Shown: in pieces, positions 1 to 6,383 of the stretch
Numbering within the stretch: the first letter of the stretch is position 1
Layout: each line of letters starts with the position of its first letter
Origin: Ruminococcus sp.
GTDB lineage: Bacteria; Bacillota; Clostridia; Oscillospirales; Ruminococcaceae
NCBI GenBank assembly: GCA_031262625.1
Contig: JAISHJ010000107.1
Coordinates: 1-8,650, forward strand
Length of the DNA: 8,650 nucleotides
Direction of reading: 5' to 3'
The notes under the pieces: model-generated
What the model was told of the DNA's origin: nothing
The model's input: only the letters and a program-made list of their open reading frames with translations
The model's database searches: none
Translations under genes and position numbers: made by a program

Positions 1-1766
1 GTGTTAAGCTTGAATTTGAGAAGCTTCCCGAATGGGGCGGCGGATATTTTTACCGCGAGTTTGAAGGAGTTATCCCGAACCTTGAGCGGAAGCTTGCAGG
101 GTCTACTTCGGATATTGTAAAGGAAGAAATTAACGGGCTTATGAAGTCCGAAGTCTGCCCCGAATGTCATGGCGAGCGGCTAAAGCCGGTGAGCAGAGCA
201 GTCACTGTCGGCGATATGAATATTACCGCCGTTACGCATATGTCGGTAACTAAAGCCGCGGAGTTTTTCGAGAGCCTTACTCTTTCAGCCCGTGATAAAC
301 TGATTGCGGATAAAATCACAAAAGAGATTTCGGCACGGCTTCGCTTTTTACAGAATGTGGGACTTGAATATCTCACGCTGTCGAGAGGAGCGGCGACACT
401 TTCCGGCGGAGAAGCACAGCGTATACGTCTTGCAACCCAGATAGGCTCTGCTTTGGTGGGCGTTTTATATGTTTTGGACGAGCCTTCTATAGGGCTTCAT
501 CAGCGCGACAACGGAAAGCTTATCGAAGCACTTAAGGCTCTGCGGGACGCGGGAAATACCCTAATTGTCGTCGAACACGATGAGGACACGATGTACGCCG
601 CCGACTACATTGTCGATATAGGTCCGAAAGCAGGAATTCACGGCGGTGAAATTATTGCGGCAGGTTCAATTGACGACATAAAAAATTGCGAAGAAAGCCT
701 GACGGGAGCGTACCTTTCCGGTCGTAAAGCTATTCCTGTGCCGAAGAAGCGGCGTGAATATACAAATAGTATAATTTTTACCGACTGCGGTGAAAATAAC
801 CTAAAATCCATTGACGTAACCATTCCGCTGGGGATATTCACCTGTGTAACGGGCGTTTCCGGTTCCGGGAAGTCCTCACTCGTGAACGAAATTATCTATA
901 AACATCTTCGCAAGCACTTAAACCGTGCAAGAGAGACTGCCGGTAAATTCGGAAAATGTATCGGTATCGAAAACTTAGATAAGGTAATTGACATTGACCA
1001 ATCGCCGATCGGGCGGACTCCGCGCTCAAATCCCGCAACCTATACCGGCGTGTGGAACGATATTCGCGAGATTTTTGCCGCTACTAATGATGCGAAGGTT
1101 CGCGGCTACGGTCCCGGGAGGTTCTCCTTTAATGTTAAGGGCGGACGGTGTGAAGCTTGCGAGGGCGACGGAATTGTTAAGATTGAGATGCATTTTCTGC
1201 CGGACGTTTATGTCCCGTGCGAGAGTTGCGGCGGAAAGCGTTACAACCGCGAGACACTCGAGGTACACTACAAAGGAAAGTCAATTGCGGACGTGCTTGA
1301 CATGACTGTTGACGAAGCGGTAGTTTTTTTTGAGCACGTGCCGAAAATTTTAAGGAAAATTTCTACATTAGCGGAAGTCGGTTTGGGCTATATTAAGCTT
1401 GGACAGCCAGCTACGACACTTTCCGGCGGTGAAGCACAGCGCGTTAAGCTTGCGACCGAGCTTTCAAAGCGCGCCACCGGCAAGACTATGTATATTCTCG
1501 ACGAGCCGACAACCGGGCTTCATACCGCCGACGTTCACCGCCTAACCGACGTTCTTTCAAAGCTTACAGATGCGGGAAATACAGTTCTTGTAATCGAACA
1601 CAATCTTGACGTAATAAAAACCGCCGACTGGATAATCGACCTCGGTCCGAACGGCGGCGACGGAGGCGGCGAAATTGTCGCGGAAGGCACGCCGGAGCAG
1701 CTTTCCAAAAATAAAAAATCCTTTACGGCGGAGTACCTTAAAAAGGCTCTCAAAAAGAAAAAATAA
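1..1766 (+). CDS. uvrA: UvrABC excinuclease subunit A, 5'-truncated by the window edge
   Basis: UvrA is the ATP-dependent damage-recognition subunit of nucleotide excision repair; it forms a dimer and loads UvrB on DNA. The open frame runs in from the left edge (first full codon at 3), so about 587 residues are visible of a protein that is usually about 940; the N-terminal third, with the first Walker A, is outside. In order one sees: a CPEC motif at about 156; the first ABC signature LSGGEAQR at 399 and Walker B LDEPS at about 474; the second Walker A GVSGSGKSS at 852-878; a zinc-finger module with CEAC and CESC near 1149 and 1218; the second signature LSGGEAQR at 1419; and LDEPTTGLH at 1497. 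The protein ends in a lysine-rich tail before TAA at 1764. No frameshift or lost motif is visible. The ATG at 141 is internal, because homologous sequence continues upstream of it in frame. Identification is very secure. Confidence 0.97.
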   Translation, partial: VKLEFEKLPEWGGGYFYREFEGVIPNLERKLAGSTSDIVKEEINGLMKSEVCPECHGERLKPVSRAVTVGDMNITAVTHMSVTKAAEFFESLTLSARDKLIADKITKEISARLRFLQNVGLEYLTLSRGAATLSGGEAQRIRLATQIGSALVGVLYVLDEPSIGLHQRDNGKLIEALKALRDAGNTLIVVEHDEDTMYAADYIVDIGPKAGIHGGEIIAAGSIDDIKNCEESLTGAYLSGRKAIPVPKKRREYTNSIIFTDCGENNLKSIDVTIPLGIFTCVTGVSGSGKSSLVNEIIYKHLRKHLNRARETAGKFGKCIGIENLDKVIDIDQSPIGRTPRSNPATYTGVWNDIREIFAATNDAKVRGYGPGRFSFNVKGGRCEACEGDGIVKIEMHFLPDVYVPCESCGGKRYNRETLEVHYKGKSIADVLDMTVDEAVVFFEHVPKILRKISTLAEVGLGYIKLGQPATTLSGGEAQRVKLATELSKRATGKTMYILDEPTTGLHTADVHRLTDVLSKLTDAGNTVLVIEHNLDVIKTADWIIDLGPNGGDGGGEIVAEGTPEQLSKNKKSFTAEYLKKALKKKK

Positions 1767-1770
1767 AAAA

Positions 1771-1807
1771 AGTCCGAAGGCAGCATGACAAACGCCTTCG
1801 GATTTTT
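1771..1807. terminator. Bidirectional intrinsic terminator between uvrA and the glycosidase gene
   Basis: A perfect 9-bp stem, TCCGAAGGC (1773-1781) with GCCTTCGGA (1794-1802), encloses a 12-nt loop. It is followed by five T on the plus strand and preceded by a run of seven A (1765-1771) that gives a U-tract on the minus strand. It begins 5 nt after the uvrA stop and ends 3 nt from the glycosidase stop. This fits one hairpin ending both convergent transcripts. Confidence 0.9.
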
Positions 1808-1809
1808 AT

Positions 1810-3129
1810 TCACACCTTTATTATCCCATAAAACCCGGCAAGATAAAGGTAATTTTGCGCGAATGGATACATCAGCGACCAGTACCCTATGCCGTAGATA
1901 CGCTTGTCAGCCGCAAGGGAGAATTTTTCGCGAACGCTCCGTACATCTTCAAACCAAACCACATGGGAGTCGCGGTTGCCGTAAGTATTTTGTGCGGAAT
2001 AAGGCTCGAAAGAAGAAGAAGCGACATTGTAGTAGTAAAACGGCGAGCGTGAAGTGTTATCGTAGAGAATTTCTGTGTTCATACGTTTAGCGCGCGCAGC
2101 GGCTTCTACATTTGAGATGGACTCCGCAACCGTTTCGTCCTGTACAAAGGGCAGTTTCCAGTCGTAGCCGTAATTAGGAATACCGAGAAGAATTTTTGAT
2201 GCGGGAATCTCCGTCAGAGCGTATTCGAGAACGCGCCGCACATTCGGAAGCGGCGCAACTGCCATCGGCGGACCGTATTTATATCCCCATTCGTAGGTCA
2301 TAAGGAATACGGTATCGGCGTATTCGCCGATTGCGCGGTAGTCGTGCGCTTCGTAAAGCACACCCGGCTGTTCGGCGTAGTTTTTCGGCGCAAGCGCCAC
2401 ATTCAGTATATATCCGCGCGCGTGACAGGCGTCTGCGGCGCGGCGTACAAACCTAATAAACCCCTCTTTGCTATTCGGGGGGATGTATTCCATATCAATG
2501 TCAAGCCCGTCTGCACCCTTTTCGGTAATTATCTCCATCATTCGGTTGATTACTCTGTCGGTGAAGTCAGGCTGTGAAAGGAGAAGTTCCGTGTAGGGAT
2601 TATCAAACGCTCCCGAGTCGGTTATAGTAGTAATCGAAAGTAGAACCTTTACGCCGCGAAGGTGCGCTTCTTCAATTATCCATGAATCGTTAACTTCGGT
2701 TACGCCGCCGGTTGGCGTAAAACCGTAGCCGAAAACTGCTAAGTAGGTAAGGTACGGAAGAGCAGCTCTCAAAGTTTTTATATCTATGTAATCGTAGGTG
2801 TAGCCGAGAACAGCGAGGGAATAGTTTTTCTGCTCCCCATAATCAAGAGCAACAATTTCGCCGGTTCGCGGCGAACGGTTGGCGAATTCGGGGTTGTTTT
2901 GAAGAAGGGTAGTAACCTCAACATGATTTCGCGCCGCTATGCTGTAAATATCGTCGCCCTGCCTGACTGTGTCGGAAACGACAGGTTTCGCGATTAAAAG
3001 TGCCTGACCGACTGAAATTGCGGAGGGGTCGTCAAGGTTATTATCGGTCATAATTTTACTGATAGGCAAGCCGTAAGTGCTTGAAAGATAGGATAAAGTG
3101 TCGCCCGGTTCGACTACATGAATTTGCAT
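1810..3129 (-). CDS. LysM-GH18 spore-type peptidoglycan glycosidase (SleL/YaaH-like)
   Basis: This 439-residue protein has two N-terminal LysM peptidoglycan-binding domains (about 2-46 and 52-95) and a glycoside hydrolase 18 domain (about 103-435). The GH18 catalytic signature is intact as DGLDIDME at 207-214, with E214 the expected acid/base; FLMTYEWGYKYGPP (275-288) and GIPNYGYDW (316-324) match other conserved strands. Length and the LysM-LysM-GH18 order match the SleL/YaaH cortex-lytic N-acetylglucosaminidases of Bacillus and Clostridium. There is no signal peptide, as in those proteins, which are made in the mother cell and laid on the spore. ATG at 3129 is the only start that gives a full first LysM; AGGA lies 11 nt upstream inside a hairpin. 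The gene follows cls on the same strand after 63 nt, so co-transcription is likely. Role in spore cortex breakdown is inferred from the family; a vegetative wall function is possible. Confidence 0.88.
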   Translation of the reverse strand: MQIHVVEPGDTLSYLSSTYGLPISKIMTDNNLDDPSAISVGQALLIAKPVVSDTVRQGDDIYSIAARNHVEVTTLLQNNPEFANRSPRTGEIVALDYGEQKNYSLAVLGYTYDYIDIKTLRAALPYLTYLAVFGYGFTPTGGVTEVNDSWIIEEAHLRGVKVLLSITTITDSGAFDNPYTELLLSQPDFTDRVINRMMEIITEKGADGLDIDMEYIPPNSKEGFIRFVRRAADACHARGYILNVALAPKNYAEQPGVLYEAHDYRAIGEYADTVFLMTYEWGYKYGPPMAVAPLPNVRRVLEYALTEIPASKILLGIPNYGYDWKLPFVQDETVAESISNVEAAARAKRMNTEILYDNTSRSPFYYYNVASSSFEPYSAQNTYGNRDSHVVWFEDVRSVREKFSLAADKRIYGIGYWSLMYPFAQNYLYLAGFYGIIKV

Positions 3130-3134
3130 AGAAT

Positions 3135-3182
3135 GGTTATTCCTCTCACATATATGTATTAAAATATATGGGAAGAATAACC
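3135..3182 (-). other. Imperfect hairpin covering the glycosidase ribosome binding site
   Basis: GGTTATTC (3135-3142) is complementary to GAATAACC (3175-3182). A second 5-bp ATATA/TATAT pairing lies further in, across an internal loop. The structure fills the 63-nt cls-glycosidase gap. On the minus-strand RNA its 3' arm contains the AGGA proposed as the ribosome binding site (3141-3144). It could limit translation of the glycosidase or mark processing between the two genes. The stem is AT-rich and weak, and no function is shown. Confidence 0.4.
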
Positions 3183-3192
3183 TTTTTATACA

Positions 3193-4767
3193 TTAAAGAA
3201 GCGGCGCAAAAAGTTTCAGAATACTTCCGGCGATACGGCGGGGGAGGGAGTATGTTTTTAGTTTATCAAGGTTAATCTCTTCCGAAACGGAGAAAGTGTC
3301 AAGCATATCCTGCTTTATCCGAGTTATCGCCGGACACATAAAGAGTATCGCCGCACACTCAAAATGCAGATAAAGACTCCGAAAATCAAAATTAACCGAG
3401 CCGACTTCTGCTATTCTGTCGTCTGCTACTAAGATTTTTGCATGATTAAAACCGGGCGTGTATTCGTAAATCTTCACGCCGTTACCGAGCAGTCCTTTGT
3501 AGTAGGAACGCCCCAAAATCTGCATATAAGGCTTGTCCTGAATCTTCGGCGTAAGAATCCGCACGTCAACGCCGCGCTTTGCAGCATATGCAAGTGTCTT
3601 TAGCATATCACTGTCAACAACAAGATAGGGAGTGCTTATATAAACGTACTTATTCGCCCTGCTGATCATATCAATATAGGCAGACTCTGCGATATGTTCG
3701 TCATCAATCGGCGAATCCGAAAACGGCAGTACAAATCCGCTTTCGGGCGGTTCTGACAGCTTCTGCTCGGCTTTGTAATGGTTAGTTTGCCGCATAAGAA
3801 TTTCGGGATTGCTCTCGATAATTTCGGCAGTACGCGGCTCCATAGAAGCAATGTTCCACAGTTCGAAAAACATAACCGTAAAACTCCATACAGCTTCTCC
3901 GGTAATTCTTACCGCGGTGTCTTTCCAATGCCCGTAGAGTTTCTTTTTGTTGATGTATTCATCCGCAAGATTAACTCCGCCCGTATATGCAATTACTCCG
4001 TCAATTACTGCGATTTTTCTGTGGTCACGGTTGTTTTGAATAGTAGAAACGAGAGGACGTACCGGATTAAAAACATGACATTCAAGACCATATTCACGAA
4101 GCTTTTTTTCATACCCCGACGGCAAACCCATCTGTGAACCCATGCCGTCGTACATTATCTTAACTTCCAAACCGGAATCGGATTTTTCGCGGAGTACTTC
4201 TAAAATACTGTCCCACATTATCCCGTCGTCAACAATAAAGAATTCAAGCAGGATAAACTTCTCGGCAGACTTAATGTCAGCAAGGAAAATGTCATAAAAT
4301 TCCTCCCCCGAGGAGAGATATTCTGCCGTCTCATTCTTATAAACAGGGAATCCGGCGTAATCCTTCATATAAGAACACAGCCCGAAAAAAGCCTCCGAAA
4401 GCCCGTCGATTTCGTTAATTACACTCTCTGACTGCGGCAGAAGCGGTGCTGCGGCGAATTTCTGACTAACCGCATTTTCCTTAAGAATCCTCACGCCGAC
4501 CTGTGACTTATAAAAAAGGTAAGCCGCCGCGCCGAATATAGGTATAACTAAAACAGGTATAATCCACGCAAGTTTATACGCCGGGTTATCGTCAGAACTT
4601 ATAATCCGTATCGCAGCAACCACCGCAATAACAGTCATAACCGCATAGACCATCCCTGTATAAGCTTCAAGGAATATGAGTGCTGCAGCAAAAACTGCTA
4701 TCTGAACAAGAAGCAGTAAAAATATTATTATTTTTCGAGAAAAAACGACACGCCAAAACTTATTCAT
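3193..4767 (-). CDS. cls: Cardiolipin synthase, phospholipase D family
   Basis: This 524-residue membrane enzyme would join two phosphatidylglycerol molecules into cardiolipin and glycerol. The N-terminus has hydrophobic membrane segments at about 12-32, 37-55 and 66-86. Two phospholipase D domains follow. Each carries an intact HxKxxxxD motif: H249/K251/D256, followed by YTGGVNLADEY, and H442/K444/D449, followed by GSVNFDFRS. Size, membrane anchor and paired motifs fit bacterial ClsA-type synthases closely. ATG at 4767 is the only possible start at the N-terminus, since an in-frame TAG lies four codons upstream. The ribosome binding site is poor (AAGGG about 17 nt away), suggesting modest translation. 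A sigma-A promoter lies about 40 nt upstream. The gene is followed by the LysM-GH18 gene on the same strand, so an envelope or sporulation link is possible but inferred. Confidence 0.93.
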   Translation of the reverse strand: MNKFWRVVFSRKIIIFLLLLVQIAVFAAALIFLEAYTGMVYAVMTVIAVVAAIRIISSDDNPAYKLAWIIPVLVIPIFGAAAYLFYKSQVGVRILKENAVSQKFAAAPLLPQSESVINEIDGLSEAFFGLCSYMKDYAGFPVYKNETAEYLSSGEEFYDIFLADIKSAEKFILLEFFIVDDGIMWDSILEVLREKSDSGLEVKIMYDGMGSQMGLPSGYEKKLREYGLECHVFNPVRPLVSTIQNNRDHRKIAVIDGVIAYTGGVNLADEYINKKKLYGHWKDTAVRITGEAVWSFTVMFFELWNIASMEPRTAEIIESNPEILMRQTNHYKAEQKLSEPPESGFVLPFSDSPIDDEHIAESAYIDMISRANKYVYISTPYLVVDSDMLKTLAYAAKRGVDVRILTPKIQDKPYMQILGRSYYKGLLGNGVKIYEYTPGFNHAKILVADDRIAEVGSVNFDFRSLYLHFECAAILFMCPAITRIKQDMLDTFSVSEEINLDKLKTYSLPRRIAGSILKLFAPLL

Positions 4768-4807
4768 ACCAAATTGCTATATTTCCCTTATAATTTTCCT
4801 TGTATGT

Positions 4808-4836
4808 ATTATACCATATAATATTTTTATTTACAA
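4808..4836 (-). promoter_or_regulatory. Sigma-A-type promoter for cls (and the glycosidase)
   Basis: Read on the minus strand there is TTGTAA (4831-4836, 4 of 6 to consensus), a 17-nt spacer, and a perfect TATAAT (4808-4813) preceded by TGG, an extended -10. Transcription would start near 4801 and leave a leader of about 34 nt before the cls ATG. It lies back to back with the rpmG promoter, with about 54 bp of AT-rich DNA between the two -35 boxes. No operator is evident there. Confidence 0.75.
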
Positions 4837-4890
4837 TATCTTTTTAAATAATTTTATTTATGAACGTTTTATTAATTTTATCCATTTCGC

Positions 4891-4919
4891 TTGACATTCC
4901 GCCTTCATTATGTTAAACT
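4891..4919 (+). promoter_or_regulatory. Sigma-A-type promoter for the rpmG-secE-nusG operon
   Basis: A perfect TTGACA (4891-4896), a 17-nt spacer and TAAACT (4914-4919, 4 of 6) preceded by TGT make a strong promoter of the kind expected for ribosomal protein genes. The start would be near 4926, giving a leader of about 183 nt before rpmG. That is long for this operon and holds the hairpin, repeats and candidate ORF listed separately. Confidence 0.8.
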
Positions 4920-4925
4920 ATATAT

Positions 4926-4946
4926 ACCTCATGCGAGGTCTTTTTT
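4926..4946 (+). other. Short hairpin with T-run at the predicted RNA 5' end
   Basis: ACCTC (4926-4930) and GAGGT (4935-4939) pair around an ATGC loop, followed by C and six T. Because the promoter predicts initiation at about 4926, the stem would be at the very 5' end of the transcript. The shape resembles an intrinsic terminator but is too close to the start to be an ordinary one. A 5'-end stabilising stem-loop is an alternative reading. Confidence 0.45.
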
Positions 4947-4980
4947 AGTTCGCGTCGAGGAAGGCAACCGAGGCGGTGAC

Positions 4981-5041
4981 AGTCCGGCAAGATTGTGCAG
5001 GGTTCGGCAGAAGCTGTGCAAAGTACGGCAGAAGTTGTGTA
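4981..5041 (+). repeat. Three imperfect tandem repeats of about 20 bp in the rpmG leader
   Basis: Copies lie at 4981-4999 (19 bp), 5000-5020 (21 bp) and 5021-5041 (21 bp). Each has the form of a CGGCA core followed by AGA(A) and then TGTGCA or TGTGTA. The last copy also forms a 7-bp stem, 5033-5039 with 5046-5052. The segment is inside the predicted 5' untranslated region of the rpmG operon. Confidence 0.7.
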
Positions 5042-5088
5042 CGGTCACAATTAATGACAATTAAGCGAAATCATCCGCCAAATATTAT

Positions 5089-5096
5089 AAGGAGGT
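5089..5096 (+). promoter_or_regulatory. rpmG ribosome binding site
   Basis: AAGGAGGT is a full-length Shine-Dalgarno sequence, with about 12-13 nt to the rpmG ATG at 5109, slightly long. It overlaps the end of the candidate leader ORF, so any translation of that ORF would run across it. Confidence 0.8.
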
Positions 5097-5108
5097 GCCG
5101 ATAAAGGT

Positions 5109-5258
5109 ATGAGAAACAAGATAACCTTATCTTGTACAGAGTGCAAAGAACGTAACTACAACACGAAGAAAAACAAGAAAAATGATCCCGACAGACTCGA
5201 AATGTCAAAATACTGCCCGCGTTGCAGAAAGCATACCACTCACAAAGAAACGAAATAG
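5109..5258 (+). CDS. rpmG: 50S ribosomal protein L33, zinc-ribbon form
   Basis: This 49-residue protein begins MRNKITLSCTECKERNYNT and ends KHTTHKETK, which is typical of bacterial L33 in sequence and exact length. L33 binds 23S rRNA near the tRNA exit site of the large subunit. Two pairs of cysteines, CTEC at 9-12 and CPRC at 36-39, make a zinc ribbon, so this is the zinc-binding form rather than the cysteine-free paralogue some Firmicutes induce when zinc is scarce. The ATG at 5109 is set by the AAGGAGGT upstream and by alignment to the usual N-terminus. It is the first clear gene of the operon, with secE starting 28 nt after its TAG stop. Identification is secure despite the small size. 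Confidence 0.95.
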   Translation: MRNKITLSCTECKERNYNTKKNKKNDPDRLEMSKYCPRCRKHTTHKETK

Positions 5259-5272
5259 CGTCATTTAATTGC

Positions 5273-5278
5273 GAGGTG
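5273..5278 (+). promoter_or_regulatory. Ribosome binding site that fixes the secE start
   Basis: GAGGTG is followed by 8 nt and then GTG at 5287. This supports the GTG over the in-frame TTG at 5269, which lies upstream of the site and has no ribosome binding sequence of its own. Confidence 0.8.
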
Positions 5279-5286
5279 CAGTACAA

Positions 5287-5595
5287 GTGGCAGATAAAAA
5301 AACTAAATCATCCCTGAAAACTGCTGTAGCTGCGGCGAAAAAACAAGCCGAGGATATGGCGAATGACAAAGCAAAATCTAAAAAAAGCGGCAAGAAACAC
5401 ACTAACCGCGTTGTTAAGTATTTCAAAGACTTGCGCTCCGAACTCAAAAAAGTAGTTTGGCCTTCGCGCAAAAAAGTAGTACACAACACAACCGTCGTTA
5501 TGGTTTGTATGGTCGCTTACGGTCTTATAATCTGGGGTATCGACTCCGGTCTCGCCGCTCTTTTCGCCCTCGTGGTGAATAATAACGCGGCATAA
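5287..5595 (+). CDS. secE: Preprotein translocase subunit SecE
   Basis: SecE clamps the SecY channel in the SecYEG translocon at the cytoplasmic membrane. The 102-residue product has the conserved amphipathic segment YFKDLRSELKKVVWPSRKK at 45-63, ending in the hallmark VVWPSR, followed by a single membrane helix at about 67-88. Before it lies a 40-residue extension rich in lysine, alanine and charged residues, predicted soluble; minimal Firmicutes SecE proteins are about 60 residues, so this is longer than the core but within the range of the family. The start is GTG at 5287, chosen for its GAGGTG ribosome binding site; a longer reading from TTG at 5269 is unlikely. It is 28 nt after rpmG and 40 nt before nusG, the standard order. 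Call is secure; the extension has no function I can assign. Confidence 0.95.
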   Translation: MADKKTKSSLKTAVAAAKKQAEDMANDKAKSKKSGKKHTNRVVKYFKDLRSELKKVVWPSRKKVVHNTTVVMVCMVAYGLIIWGIDSGLAALFALVVNNNAA

Positions 5596-5635
5596 CTAAA
5601 ACATTTTCCTTCAATTTCTATTTATCGGAGTTTAT

Positions 5636-6178
5636 ATGACTGTTCCGCAATGGTACGTTGTCCACACCTATTCCGGCTACGAAAATAAAGTTGCCGGCAA
5701 TATCCAAAAAACGGTCGAGAACCGCGATGATCTCAAAGAACTCATTACCGAGGTCAAAGTGCCTACCGAAACCGTTACCGAAACCACCGATAAAGGCGTA
5801 GTCAAAGAACACGAGCGCAAAATTTTCCCCGGCTACGTTATGGTAAAGATGATTGTTACCGACGAAACATGGTACATTGTCCGCAACACACGCGGCGTTA
5901 CCGGCTTCGTTTCGCCTTCATCAAATAAGCCTATTCCCTTAACCCCCGCCGAAGTCGAAGCAATGGGTCTCGGGCGTTCTGAACCCGTCGCCGCTAAAAT
6001 TGAAATCGGCTTCAAACAAGGCGATCTCGTTAAGATTAACTCCGGCTCTATGGAAGGCTGGACAGGTACAGTTACTTCAATCGACCGCGAAGACGGTTCT
6101 GCTGTAATCACCATCCCCATGTTCGGCAAAAATACAGAGGTTACCGCCGCTGTTCATTCCCTCTCAAGGGTAGACTAA
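5636..6178 (+). CDS. nusG: Transcription termination/antitermination factor NusG
   Basis: NusG binds RNA polymerase during elongation and modulates pausing, termination and coupling to the ribosome. The 180-residue protein has the usual two domains. The N-terminal NGN domain covers about 4-112, with QWYVVHTYSGYENKV at 5-19, KIFPGYVMVKM at 62-72 and NTRGVTGFV at 84-92. The KOW domain lies at about 126-180, with FKQGDLVKINSG at 126-137 and GWTGTVTSID. Length matches the family, with no insertion. ATG at 5636 has CGGAG 5 nt upstream, a rather tight spacing. It follows secE by 40 nt with no terminator between. A 205-nt gap with tandem repeats separates it from rplK. Identification is secure. Confidence 0.97.
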   Translation: MTVPQWYVVHTYSGYENKVAGNIQKTVENRDDLKELITEVKVPTETVTETTDKGVVKEHERKIFPGYVMVKMIVTDETWYIVRNTRGVTGFVSPSSNKPIPLTPAEVEAMGLGRSEPVAAKIEIGFKQGDLVKINSGSMEGWTGTVTSIDREDGSAVITIPMFGKNTEVTAAVHSLSRVD

Positions 6179-6189
6179 AGTCCGCCGGT

Positions 6190-6317
6190 GTGCAGTTCGT
6201 GCGAGTGAGTACTTGAGTGCAGTTTGTGCGAGCGAGTACTGGTGTGCAGGTGTGCGTGGTTGTACAGTTCTCGTGCGTAGTACGTGCAGTTTGTGCGTGT
6301 GGGTACGGGTGTGCAGG
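6190..6317 (+). repeat. G/T-rich tandem repeats, 27-bp period, between nusG and rplK
   Basis: Units at 6190-6216, 6217-6243 and 6284-6310 are each 27 bp. They share GTGCAGTT(C/T)GTGCG and an (A/G)GTAC near the end. A diverged longer unit lies at 6244-6283, and a partial unit GTGCAGG at 6311-6317. The plus strand is strongly G/T biased, unlike the flanking genes. The repeats fill most of the nusG-rplK gap. There are no spacers, so this is not a CRISPR array. The rest of the gap (6318-6383) is A/T-rich and holds the rplK ribosome binding site. Confidence 0.8.
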
Positions 6318-6368
6318 CTCAAAATTTAAGCAAATTTCTTTTCTTTCAAAATTTTTCTCTTAATAATC

Positions 6369-6374
6369 GGAGTG
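6369..6374 (+). promoter_or_regulatory. Ribosome binding site that fixes the rplK start
   Basis: GGAGTG is followed by 9 nt and then ATG at 6384. An in-frame GTG at 6372 overlaps this site and so cannot be the start. Confidence 0.8.
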
Positions 6375-6383
6375 ATAATAAAA

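Larger units (their letters stand above)
4976..5104 (+). other. Candidate 42-codon leader ORF upstream of rpmG
   Basis: A GTG at 4976 opens a 42-codon frame ending with TAA at 5102-5104, only 4 nt before the rpmG ATG. GAGGAAGG (4957-4964) is a good ribosome binding site 11 nt upstream. The middle reads as heptapeptide repeats, GFGRSCA then KYGRSCV, because two of the underlying repeats are 21 bp, and the tail is basic. The rpmG ribosome binding site lies inside its last codons, so translation could be coupled. I do not recognise the peptide. It may equally be a chance open frame across a non-coding repeat; no conservation can be judged here. Confidence 0.25.

Noticed and set aside
3163..3191. 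Sigma-E-type sporulation promoter before the glycosidase
   Set aside because: A -10-like CATATATT has a 14-nt spacer to GTATAAA, but the -35 match is poor and the region is AT-rich, so it is not supported as a feature.
4931..4948. Five-codon ATG leader peptide in the hairpin loop
   Set aside because: It has no ribosome binding site and starts about five bases from the predicted RNA end.
4950..5050. tRNA gene in the rpmG leader, suggested by GGTTCGGC resembling a T-arm
   Set aside because: No acceptor stem, anticodon arm or D-arm can be built around it; the resemblance comes from the tandem repeat.
5269..5286. Longer SecE starting at TTG 5269
   Set aside because: The ribosome binding site GAGGTG lies downstream of this TTG and is correctly placed for GTG 5287.
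6190..6317. CRISPR array
   Set aside because: The units are head to tail with no unique spacers, and there are no cas genes nearby.
6217..6363. 48-codon open frame through the 27-bp repeats
   Set aside because: It has no good ribosome binding site, another frame across the same array is also open, and its low-complexity product matches nothing I recognise.
6372..6383. Longer L11 starting at GTG 6372
   Set aside because: The GTG is part of the ribosome binding site; ATG 6384 gives the standard 141-residue L11.
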